A DNA stretch of 21,330 nt. Source: CAZPQM01 sp964588995. GTDB taxonomy: Bacteria; Pseudomonadota; Alphaproteobacteria; Rickettsiales; UBA8987. The notes under the pieces are model-generated. The model was not told the DNA's origin and searched no databases. It was given only the letters and a program-made list of their open reading frames with translations. The DNA lies in NCBI GenBank assembly GCA_964588995.1, contig CAZPQM010000021.1, positions 1 to 21,330 on the forward strand, given 5' to 3'. The translations under genes and the position numbers were made by a program. The first letter of the stretch is position 1; each line of letters starts with the position of its first letter. Shown here piece by piece: positions 15,068-21,330 of this stretch.

Positions 15068-15268
15068 CTATTTACTCCCATTCGGCTTTTTAGGGGCGCG
15101 TGTTTGCTCATCTACCCAATTGCGTATGTCCTGAATTCTAAATCGCCATGACCCACCGGCTTTGAAACCGGGGATTTTGCCGTCTGCTACCAGCTTATAG
15201 GTTGTTTTCTCATTCAGCTTCAGATAAGCCGCCACCTCTTTAATGGTCATGATTTCATCATCGTCCAT
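15068..15268 (-). CDS. Small HTH (HTH_17/excisionase-type) DNA-binding protein heading the RM operon
   Basis: A 66-residue protein with a MerR/excisionase-like winged helix: IKEVAAYLKLNEKTTYKLVA (9-28), then GKIPGFKAGGSWRFRIQDIRNWVDEQ. This type resembles phage excisionases but is often found as a lone small gene directly before hsdM, where it probably sets RM expression. GGGAG lies about 10 bases before the ATG, and hsdM starts 3 bases after the stop. Its first 18 residues match the partial gene at the left window edge. Controlling methylase before endonuclease would suit a newly arrived island; that role is inference. Confidence 0.85.
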   Translation of the reverse strand: MDDDEIMTIKEVAAYLKLNEKTTYKLVADGKIPGFKAGGSWRFRIQDIRNWVDEQTRAPKKPNGSK

Positions 15269-15398
15269 GGCACTATGCTCCCAAGTTTAATTGATCGAAA
15301 ATAAGAGAATATTTTCTAATATGCAAAAGGTTTATCAAAGAATTTCAGGTTTGCGGCGTATCCATTTGCAAATGTGATCAGCATGTTATGATACGAGT
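15269..15398. promoter_or_regulatory. Divergent promoter region between RM operon and alkB
   Basis: On the plus strand TTGCAA (15366-15371) and TATGAT (15387-15392) have a short 15-bp spacer and end 6 bp before the alkB ATG, so that transcript would have almost no leader. On the minus strand TTGCAT and TATTTT with a 17-bp spacer can serve the HTH gene. An imperfect dyad AGAATATTTTCT sits in the minus-strand spacer and could be the HTH operator. All are by eye. Confidence 0.4.
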
Positions 15399-16000
15399 AT
15401 GCAAACTGACCTTTTCCCTACACATCAGAAACCTGCAGATGAGCGAATTACTGGCCTGACTTATGTGCCTGATTTCATCACGCTGCAGGAAGAAGCAGCG
15501 CTGATTGACATCATTGATCAGCAGCCATGGCTGACTGATCTGAAAAGTCGCGTGCAGCACTATGGCTGGAAATATGATTATACCGCCCGGCGCGTAGATG
15601 AAACGATGCGGCTGGGACCGCTGCCAAACTGGTTGATGGATTATTGCAAGCGATTATACGATGGCAGACATTTCCGGAAATTGCCCGATCAGGTTATTAT
15701 CAACGAATATATTCCTGGTCAGGGCATTGCATCGCATGTTGATTGTCTGCCGTGTTTTGAGGAAACGATTGCCTCGCTCAGTATTGGGTCAGCCTGTGTG
15801 ATAGATTTTGTCGATACAGCGCCCAAGAAAAAATATCGCATTTGCTGGAGTCGCGTAGCCTTGTGATATTCAACCATGATGCCCGCTATCTCTGGAAACA
15901 TGGTATCGCTGCCCGTAAAACCGATAGGCATGAGGGACAGATTATCCAGCGTGGCAGACGCATCTCCCTAACATTTCGCAATGTGATTCTTGAGGGCTGA
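15399..16000 (+). pseudogene. alkB: AlkB-like 2-oxoglutarate/Fe(II) dioxygenase, one frameshift
   Basis: The first frame (15399-15866) encodes the N-terminal three quarters of an AlkB protein: NEYIPGQGIASHVD gives the iron ligands H113 and D115, and SLSIGSACVIDF is the following strand. It then ends in a non-AlkB tail. In another frame, from about 15841, the rest continues: LLESRSLVIFNHDARYLW, the third iron ligand H168, and the 2-oxoglutarate-binding RGRRISLTFRN near the end. Adding one T to the T3 run at 15841-15843 gives a 200-residue protein, normal for this family. Working AlkB proteins remove methyl lesions from DNA or RNA bases. It diverges from the RM operon. Confidence 0.87.
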
Positions 16001-16139
16001 AAAACGAAATGCCCTTCAATACCTCCATTTCGCTATTTTGATAAACAAGTAATTGATATTGTTATATTCAGATCGCAAGAAAACGAAACGAAATGCATTT
16101 TTTCAAACTGACCCTAGCTAAAGACCGCGCCCTCGGTGT

Positions 16140-16170
16140 ACCCGTAGGGGGACCCTCCGGGAGGACCCGT
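16140..16170. repeat. GC-rich repeated block after the small unknown gene
   Basis: In an otherwise AT-rich intergenic stretch (16001-16173), ACCCGT occurs at 16140-16145 and 16165-16170, GGACCC at 16150-16155 and 16163-16168, and CCTCC-G-GGAGG (16154-16164) is a perfect dyad. It lies 3 bp past the stop of the minus-strand gene at 16174. It could be a T-less terminator or a protein site such as a transfer or replication signal; no evidence decides. CGAAATG motifs also recur around it. Confidence 0.35.
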
Positions 16171-16173
16171 TAA

Positions 16174-16620
16174 TCATTTCGATGGAGTAACAGACGTTGC
16201 GGTCAGTTTCTCAATGTGCAGCAGCTCATGGGCAGGCGCATATTTCGCAAACACCATTTCATAGCGTGGCGCGTGAGGTTTGCTACCATCATCCACGCGC
16301 CGTGTATGCGCATTGACGAATGTCACAATCCGATTCAGGCGCTCCACAAACTCACGCTGTGTATCACCATCAACATATTCATAAGCAGTGCTGCTATGCA
16401 GGCGGGCAATATCACTGAGGCAGTGTTGAGCCAGCTCGCGCAAATGCACCAGCCCATGCCATGCATCCTCGGTCTTGGATAATATGGCGTCCATCTGCTC
16501 CTGCACGTTGGTGAGCGCTTCATAATCATGGGTATAGCAGCGTATGGCGTGCTGCATCTCATCTGTCAGTTGGTTCTGATCTTCATCGGTATGCGGTAAT
16601 ATGGCTGTACTCATGGTCAT
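16174..16620 (-). CDS. Unknown small helical protein
   Basis: About 148 residues with no family I recognise. From MTMSTAILPH the chain is acidic and predicted mostly helical, with LTDEMQHAIRCY and TNVQEQMDAILSKTEDAWHG, and a repeat of Leu/His in LVHLRELAQHCL that suggests a helical bundle. There is no signal peptide or membrane segment. The frame extends to 16668, but GGAG lies just before the ATGs at 16620 and 16614, which decides the start. It is the last gene of the leftward maintenance module, after the primase-ATPase and the repeat cluster. It might be a regulator or replication accessory of the element; that is only from position. Confidence 0.55.
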   Translation of the reverse strand: MTMSTAILPHTDEDQNQLTDEMQHAIRCYTHDYEALTNVQEQMDAILSKTEDAWHGLVHLRELAQHCLSDIARLHSSTAYEYVDGDTQREFVERLNRIVTFVNAHTRRVDDGSKPHAPRYEMVFAKYAPAHELLHIEKLTATSVTPSK

Positions 16621-16679
16621 AATCTCCGTTGGTGTTGGTGGGGTGGTAAACGGGTTCCGGCGGGGCAAAACACATCATC

Positions 16680-16709
16680 ATATGGGGGCGTTCCTGACGT
16701 CCCCCATAT
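16680..16709. repeat. Strong hairpin ATATGGGGG/CCCCCATAT in the repeat cluster
   Basis: ATATGGGGG (16680-16688) pairs with CCCCCATAT (16701-16709), and CGT/ACG extends the stem inwards with one bulged T and the loop TTCCTG-like sequence. It lies in the leader of the small gene at 16174-16620. It contains one copy of the 10-mer TTCCTGACGT that recurs inverted at 16766-16775. Confidence 0.5.
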
Positions 16710-16870
16710 ATGAAATATAAAGGAAGCCGGAATGTAGGTTTTCTGCGGGTTTGAGAGCGTTAGGAACGTCAGGAAGTCGGAATGATATTTTTGCGTTAAA
16801 GGCGCAGTTTTCCTCAACTCTTGTGTGTTCCTGATGCAAGCGTTCCGGCTCGGTAAGCCGGAATCAGGAA
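16689..16870. repeat. Iteron-like repeat cluster: candidate replication origin
   Basis: Two repeat families are interleaved. TTCCTGACGT at 16691-16700 recurs exactly inverted at 16766-16775, with shorter forms TTCCTGATG (16828-16836) and ATCAGGAA (16863-16870). AGGAAGCCGGAATG at 16721-16734 recurs with one mismatch exactly 50 bp later (16771-16784), and AAGCCGGAAT returns at 16855-16864 as half of a hairpin with TTCCGGCT (16842-16849). The cluster sits directly after the stop of the primase-ATPase gene, the usual place for an origin served by such a protein. Function is inferred. Confidence 0.45.
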
Positions 16871-16881
16871 CGATGGGACGA

Positions 16882-18981
16882 TCAGTGTTTGTCATATTCA
16901 CTAACCTCTTCAGCGCCATCTGCGAGCACGCCATTGCCCTTGGCAAATTCGCCTTCTGGTACATCCAGCCATTTTTCAATCGTGCTGCCCTTGGTGCGCC
17001 CTTTGACGATTTTCTTTTCATCGAGCAAATCGCCCACCATCATTTCCAGCTTGTCACGGCCAATGCCGCGTAGCTGCTCAGGTAAACGGTGGCGGTTCTG
17101 ATAGACACCGTTGCCACCGGTCTTGGTGAAGGGGTAGCCATTCTTGGCGGCACGCGCCACGGCATCTCGCAGCACCGTTATCATCTCTTCGGAATTTACT
17201 TCCTGCTTACGGGTGAGCGCGGTGACATCCAGCAGTAAACCGGTATCATTGCGCCAAAAGGTGCGCACTGTGCGATCTGCTTTGCCGTTGGACTTCACCA
17301 CGGCTCCCTGAAACAGGGCATTAGGTTCCGGCTTTTCAGCAAGCAGCTTGAAGATCGCTGCCTGTTCGCGTGGAGCATAGGGCCAGATGGCATAGGCGCA
17401 GCGCACGCCATCTACCAGCGCACTGGTGCCACGTATCGCGTCCCGCGCCTGCGCAGCGCTTTGAATCGGAATATTCCCCTGAGGCTTGCGCATGTGATGG
17501 CTGATCAACACGCATGCACCGGTTTTAGTGGCAAGGCCTGCTAATAATCCTGTCAGCAAACTGCCAGTCGCCGGGTCTGCCGTAATATCAGCCTGCGCAA
17601 ATGAAGAGAGCGGATCAAAAACAATCAGACGCAAATCATCCATCGCGCAGAGCTGTTCCTCCAATTCGCGATAGGCATCTGTGATGTCTGGTTTGCCTTT
17701 TTCTGCGGCCTGCACAATCGGCAGCGGGCCACCAGCATTTGGCAGTGGTACAATAAACAGCCGGTCGGCATACTCAAGATAGCGCTGCTCAGGATCAAGT
17801 CGCTTCAGGCGGCGATGCACTTCTGCCTGATCATCCTCTGCGGTAAATACCACCGCCTTGCCAAAAGAGGTAACACGGTTGCCAAGGCTTTCCATGCCCG
17901 GACTGTATGCCGGGCGATCTTCACCGGTTGCCACCTGTAAAGCCAACTGCAAGCTCAGCATACCTTTACCAGTATCGCCCATGGCCGCAAGCAGGCAGGC
18001 AACGCCAAGTGGCAATGTGCCTTCTACCAGAAATTGCTGTTCTGGTGGTTCACCTGCATAGCGCGTGGCGCTCCAGTCAGTAATAAGTGGAGAATGCTCA
18101 TAATGCTGCAAGCTATCGCTGGCACCATCAATGATAGTCGATAAATTCAGATCATCTGCCACCGCATCGGCAGCATCATATTTTTCTGCCCAGCCAGAAT
18201 GAGGCGTGATACAGCGTATGTTTTGTGCAATCGAGGCAAGGTGCTTGGTCAGTTTTCTGCCGTAAGCCATACCCGCATCGTCATTATCAGGCCAGATGAT
18301 GACACTCTTGCCCTTGAGCGGAGACCAATCGGTTTTATCAAGCGGGGTGTTGGCTCCACCCATGGCAGAGCTGGCAGTATAACCCTGTTCAATCAATGCC
18401 TGCGCGGCTTTCTCGCCCTCGCATATAATGACCTCATTTGCAGCAGCGATGCCGGGTAGATTATATAGCGGGCGTGGTGACGGCATGCGCCATTTCTTGC
18501 CGAGATGGTCATAGGGGCGAAATTCCTTCTTGCCTCTGCCAATTTCAAAGCGATAGACGCTGGCAATTAACTGTCCCGCTGCATCGGTATAATCCCAGTT
18601 GGCTGAAGGGGCAGGATAGCCATTAATGGTGCTGATCGAGCAATCGCCATGATACTCATCATTTGCAGAGTGAGGCTGGCGTTCACCGTTCACGCCAAGA
18701 TAGCGCCGCACATCCTCCAGCACCTCAGCAAAATGCTGCTTGGGGTCAATGCCTTTTGCCTGTCCCCACAAATGCAGGATGTCGCCGGAATCACCGGTGG
18801 CAAAGTCCTGCCATAGCCCGGCTTTCGGCCCTTGCATCTCGATGACAAGGCTTTCACCCTTATCGCCCTGCACATTTCCTACCCGAAATTGCTGACCCTT
18901 CGTGTAACCATGAGGGAACAATTCCGGCAGAATGGTTGGAAGGCGCGAGTGTAATTCATGTTTAATATCGCTGACACGCAT
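16882..18981 (-). CDS. Element replication protein: Toprim primase plus RecA-like (AAA_25) ATPase
   Basis: This 699-residue protein has three parts. Residues 30-75 (GPKAGLWQDFATGDSGDILH) resemble the N-terminal part of phage and plasmid primases. A Toprim domain at about 182-245 has E188/E190 in ICEGEKAAQAL and acidic PDNDDAG (231-237). A RecA-like hexameric ATPase follows at about 310-560: Walker A GDTGKGM (335-341), Walker B RLIVFDPLSSF (D456) and ACVLISHHMRK. The C-terminal 150 residues probably bind DNA. Such primase-helicase proteins initiate or support replication of satellites and integrative elements. AGGAG precedes the ATG, and the Xis-like gene ends 22 bases upstream, so the two form an operon. 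It appears complete. Confidence 0.88.
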   Translation of the reverse strand: MRVSDIKHELHSRLPTILPELFPHGYTKGQQFRVGNVQGDKGESLVIEMQGPKAGLWQDFATGDSGDILHLWGQAKGIDPKQHFAEVLEDVRRYLGVNGERQPHSANDEYHGDCSISTINGYPAPSANWDYTDAAGQLIASVYRFEIGRGKKEFRPYDHLGKKWRMPSPRPLYNLPGIAAANEVIICEGEKAAQALIEQGYTASSAMGGANTPLDKTDWSPLKGKSVIIWPDNDDAGMAYGRKLTKHLASIAQNIRCITPHSGWAEKYDAADAVADDLNLSTIIDGASDSLQHYEHSPLITDWSATRYAGEPPEQQFLVEGTLPLGVACLLAAMGDTGKGMLSLQLALQVATGEDRPAYSPGMESLGNRVTSFGKAVVFTAEDDQAEVHRRLKRLDPEQRYLEYADRLFIVPLPNAGGPLPIVQAAEKGKPDITDAYRELEEQLCAMDDLRLIVFDPLSSFAQADITADPATGSLLTGLLAGLATKTGACVLISHHMRKPQGNIPIQSAAQARDAIRGTSALVDGVRCAYAIWPYAPREQAAIFKLLAEKPEPNALFQGAVVKSNGKADRTVRTFWRNDTGLLLDVTALTRKQEVNSEEMITVLRDAVARAAKNGYPFTKTGGNGVYQNRHRLPEQLRGIGRDKLEMMVGDLLDEKKIVKGRTKGSTIEKWLDVPEGEFAKGNGVLADGAEEVSEYDKH

Positions 18982-19002
18982 GGTCTGTTATTCTCCTGCG
19001 CA

Positions 19003-19230
19003 TTAGCGATTACTCTGCTGTTCGACCCACTGGAAGAATGCCTGTTCATCGATTAATACGCGTCGGCCACACCGGCGAATGACGGTATCAAAGCCATTTT
19101 TATCGGCGTGAAAAATGAGATGGCGCAGTCCTCCAATCGGTGGCCATGCGTGATGGTCGTTCCATTGCGTGACGGGAATTAGGCGGTTTGTATGATTGAG
19201 GCTGGGTTTAGGGGCATTGTCATGCATCAT
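19003..19230 (-). CDS. AlpA/Xis-like small HTH protein
   Basis: A 75-residue basic protein containing TQWNDHHAWPPIGGLRHLIF and NGFDTVIRRCGRRVLIDEQAFFQWV, a compact winged-helix of the type annotated as excisionase or AlpA-like regulator in island integration modules. AGGAG stands 4-7 bases before the two tandem ATGs. It lies between the integrase pair and the primase gene, the usual position of a directionality factor or activator that links excision with replication. This assignment rests on size, fold pattern and position; DNA bending or excision activity cannot be seen. Confidence 0.7.
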   Translation of the reverse strand: MMHDNAPKPSLNHTNRLIPVTQWNDHHAWPPIGGLRHLIFHADKNGFDTVIRRCGRRVLIDEQAFFQWVEQQSNR

Positions 19231-19345
19231 TTTACTCCTATGTAAGGTACGGTTTCTAGCGGTGTTGCCCGCTATTGCCCGGAGTAAAACAGGTGCCTGT
19301 CACTGCTAGCGTGAGTTAATAACAAAACATCACTAGCGATAACTT
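19231..19345. promoter_or_regulatory. Intergenic control region with CTAGCG repeats
   Basis: The 115 bp before the Xis-like gene contain three direct copies of CTAGCG (19256-19261, 19306-19311, 19333-19338) and the dyad ACAGGTGCCTGT (19289-19300). Such repeats suit binding of the Xis-like protein or a repressor. No clear promoter hexamers stood out by eye. Confidence 0.35.
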
Positions 19346-20140
19346 TTAATCGTCAATTTCCTCAAACAGCTCTTTTTTCAAAGCGGAGAAGCGCGTCTTG
19401 AACGAAGAAAAATTCAGTGTTCGTTCGATTCCATTGCTGCTGACCCAAAGTATTTTATCAGCAGTCACCTCCTGAATGAGGTCAATATCCTGCTGGCGCT
19501 TGCGCAAATAATCCCATACCTGCCGCGCCTTGGGTGATTGTTTATACTCCGCCGCCATGCGCTGCATCACTTCCTTTATCAGCTCGTGCAACTCATTCGT
19601 GCGGATATCTGGAGCCTTGGATATTTTCTGTGTAGGCGACTGCTCAAGCCACTTTCGCAGCAATGGGTGGTCGGAGATCGGCCATTCACCATGATCGATA
19701 AAATAGGATTTGAGCTGTTCCCGCTTTACCCAATACATATCGCGTTGCAGGAGGTCATCTTCCCCCTCAAGGGCGGAACTACTACCATTGATAGTGAGCG
19801 GGTCCATATTAAAAATGGCAAATTTAGGCAGCTGAAAATTCTGCGCTAACCTATCGAATCTCTCAATTTCTTTCACCAATCGAAGCGGTTTGAGTCCAAG
19901 CCGCATAGGAATAGCATTTTGCGCCTGAGACTTTTCTTTGTGTGGAATATGTAGTGCGTATGAGAGAGAGCCTCTTTCGATAGCTGCCACAATTCCTTCT
20001 TCTAGCGCCTGCTGGTGCTTCCGACTGTTAGGAAATGCCAGCAATGCAATTTGTCCAATCTCCAGCCGACCCCCTAACAGGCCAAGCTCTGCCTGATCAA
20101 GAATATTCATATCGACCTGATCCTGAAGCAATGATTTCAT
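19346..20140 (-). CDS. Unknown protein translationally coupled to the integrase
   Basis: A 264-residue soluble protein with no family I recognise. The N-terminal part (LLGGRLEIGQIALLAFPNS, RKHQQALEEGI) and middle are mixed; the C-terminal third is helical and charged (LHELIKEVMQRMAAEYKQS, DYLRKRQQDIDLIQEVTADK, SSFKTRFSALKKELFEEID), suggestive of DNA binding or an oligomer. No transmembrane segment is visible. Its ATG overlaps the corrected integrase stop as ATGA (20137-20140), so it is made only with the integrase. That coupling suggests a role in integration or excision or in controlling the integrase. If the integrase frameshift is real, the coupling is lost. Confidence 0.65.
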   Translation of the reverse strand: MKSLLQDQVDMNILDQAELGLLGGRLEIGQIALLAFPNSRKHQQALEEGIVAAIERGSLSYALHIPHKEKSQAQNAIPMRLGLKPLRLVKEIERFDRLAQNFQLPKFAIFNMDPLTINGSSSALEGEDDLLQRDMYWVKREQLKSYFIDHGEWPISDHPLLRKWLEQSPTQKISKAPDIRTNELHELIKEVMQRMAAEYKQSPKARQVWDYLRKRQQDIDLIQEVTADKILWVSSNGIERTLNFSSFKTRFSALKKELFEEIDD

Positions 20141-21203
20141 GCATGCTCCGCAAAGATCTTGTCGTTCATTTTTTCGACTACAGATGCCGTATGTGATTCT
20201 GATAAATGGCTGTAGCGCTTGACCATTTGCAGCGTCTTATGCCCCAGCACCTCCGCAATCTCTGCGATGCTGGCTCCGTTCATGGCCAGATAGGAAGCTG
20301 CTGAATGGCGCAAATCATGGAACGGAAATCGTCCAGCTTAGCCGTTTCCATAGCGTTTTCCCATGCGGTGCGGATATCTATGGGCTGGTCTTTGATGGCG
20401 CTCGGAAACACATATTCGGAATGGGTGGGGCGATTCTCCGCATGTTGCTGCAGCAATTTCAGCGCAAAGCCACGCACCGGTAAGGAGCGGCGTTCGCCAT
20501 TTTTTGTCTCATGCAACGTGATCATACCGCGCATAAGATCGACATCCGGCCAGCGTATGCGCAGCAGCTCATTTTTGCGTGCGCCGGTGCTGAGCGCCAG
20601 AATCACCACCATATAAAGATAGGGGTTGGTGCTCGCTTTGCAGGCTTCCAGTATGCGCTGCCGTTCTTTGTCGGAAAGAAAGCGCACACGACCGCGCGGC
20701 TCTTTCAGTTTAGAGATTTTGCGCACCGGGTTCTGGTCAATCCATTCCCACTGGTTCAAAGCGACCGTAAACACATGGCCGAGCGCCGTCGTATAGCGAT
20801 TGGCGGTGGTGGGGCCAATTTCGCGTCCGTAGCGATTTTTGGTGCCTATGAGCTGGTTGCGATAATCGGTAATCATGCCCGGCGTGACATCGGCCAGAGT
20901 ATAGTCACCCAGCTTGTCCTTCCAGTATTTCAGGTAATGGCGCTGATTTGCCGTATCGTCAGGGCGTAGGTCCAATATCTCCCGCGTGTATTTATCGAGC
21001 AGGTCGCCCATGGTATGCTTTTTCGCCTTGGCTGTTTTGAAATAACGCCCCTCACGGATGGCCGCTTCTGTCTGCTGCACCCAGATTTTTGCATCCGTCA
21101 GTCGCTGGAAGGTGGCCGTCTGCACCGGATGCCCTTTCAGGCGCACACGAGCGCGATAACTGTTATTGCCGTCTTTGTTTGTGCGCTTCTCAATATTTGC
21201 CAT
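20137..21203 (-). pseudogene. int: Tyrosine-recombinase integrase of the element, one frameshift near the C-terminus
   Basis: The first frame gives an arm-binding and SAM-like N-terminal part (about 1-165), then the catalytic domain with R209 in LSTGARKNELL. After residue 294 (DDFR) the frame shifts into SMICAIQQLPIWP and stops at 20280. One base is missing near 20320-20324. With it restored, the protein continues HDLRHSAAS (H296, R299), EVLGHKT (H322) and KRYSHLSE (nucleophile Y331), ending at 355 residues, a normal length with the complete R-H-R-H-Y set. As read, the enzyme lacks its nucleophile and would be dead, freezing the island in place. It sits beside the expected intact-tRNA end and points into the element. 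Confidence 0.9.
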
Positions 21204-21227
21204 AGTTTCCCCGCTATTTTTTGTCGT

Positions 21228-21246
21228 CTACGGTAATTTACCGTAG
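21228..21246. promoter_or_regulatory. 19-bp palindrome in front of the integrase: candidate operator
   Basis: CTACGGTAA and its exact complement TTACCGTAG flank a central T, centred 34 bp upstream of the integrase ATG at 21203, where a repressor would cover the promoter. No second copy was noticed in the window. The remaining 21247-21330 shows no gene or tRNA. Confidence 0.5.
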
Positions 21247-21330
21247 CATGCGGGAAGCTCCTAGCTAATAGCACATCAGTCTATGCTATTTCGAAAACAT
21301 TGTAATCACAGCGTATTGGCGCGTATTTAC

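Larger units (their letters stand above)
1154..21330. mobile_element. Integrative element in tRNA-fMet carrying a type I RM defence island (right end outside the window)
   Basis: The left limit is the displaced tRNA half at 1154-1198. The right part has a tyrosine integrase transcribed leftwards from 21203, followed by a coupled gene, an Xis/AlpA-like HTH protein and a primase-ATPase. The cargo is hipBA, a type I RM operon with embedded accessory genes, a HEPN/Toprim-helicase pair and alkB. No conjugation or phage structural genes are visible, so this looks like a defence-type genomic island or satellite rather than a complete ICE or prophage. The right attachment site is not in the window; 21247-21330 contains no tRNA sequence. 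An element of slightly more than 20 kb is inferred. Confidence 0.75.

Noticed and set aside
16617..17021. Minus-strand 134-codon frame overlapping the end of the primase gene
   Set aside because: Its first third is the primase sequence read in another frame and the rest crosses the repeat cluster; low-complexity composition with no domain.
1..21330. CRISPR array, insertion sequence or rRNA
   Set aside because: No regular repeat-spacer pattern, no transposase frame and no rRNA-like sequence were seen on either strand.

Overview
The window is most of a defence-loaded integrative element in a bacterium, probably an alphaproteobacterium. GC looks close to one half by eye. The taxonomic hint is a displaced 3' half of an initiator tRNA-fMet gene at 1154-1198 (minus strand). 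It carries the A72-A73-CCA end typical of initiators, and a 3' anticodon stem (CCTGA) that implies an A29:U41 pair, a variant known from alphaproteobacterial initiators. Genus cannot be read from the sequence.

Layout. 1-1153 lies outside the element or in an older neighbouring one: the first 18 codons of a small HTH gene leaving the left edge, and a metallophosphoesterase. 1154-1198 is the attachment core. 1199-1629 is non-coding but rich in inverted and direct repeats. Then comes hipBA (1630-3142, plus strand). From 15268 down to 3153 runs one long minus-strand block: HTH regulator, hsdM, RhuM, a relic of a second hsdM tail, a HEPN-MNT toxin-antitoxin pair, hsdS (frameshifted), DUF3800, hsdR, a HEPN/Toprim protein and a PIF1-like helicase with a C-terminal WYL domain. 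Most junctions are 4-11 base overlaps. An alkB-like gene (frameshifted) diverges from the HTH gene. From 21203 down to 16174 is the maintenance module: tyrosine integrase (frameshifted), an unknown gene coupled to it, an Xis/AlpA-like HTH, a Toprim-primase/RecA-like ATPase, an iteron-like repeat cluster, and a small unknown gene. The intact tRNA-fMet is predicted just beyond the right edge.

How it works together. Integrase, Xis-like protein, primase-ATPase and repeats would move and copy the island. The type I restriction-modification (RM) system is its centre, surrounded by accessory defence or addiction genes. The most original part is the ATGA-coupled HEPN/Toprim plus PIF1-WYL pair after hsdR. 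It resembles the nuclease-plus-SF1-helicase logic of Gabija but is built from different families.

Caution. Three genes (integrase, hsdS, alkB) each carry one single-base indel in a short same-base run, and each is restored to full length by a one-base correction. This may be real decay or uncorrected assembly error.
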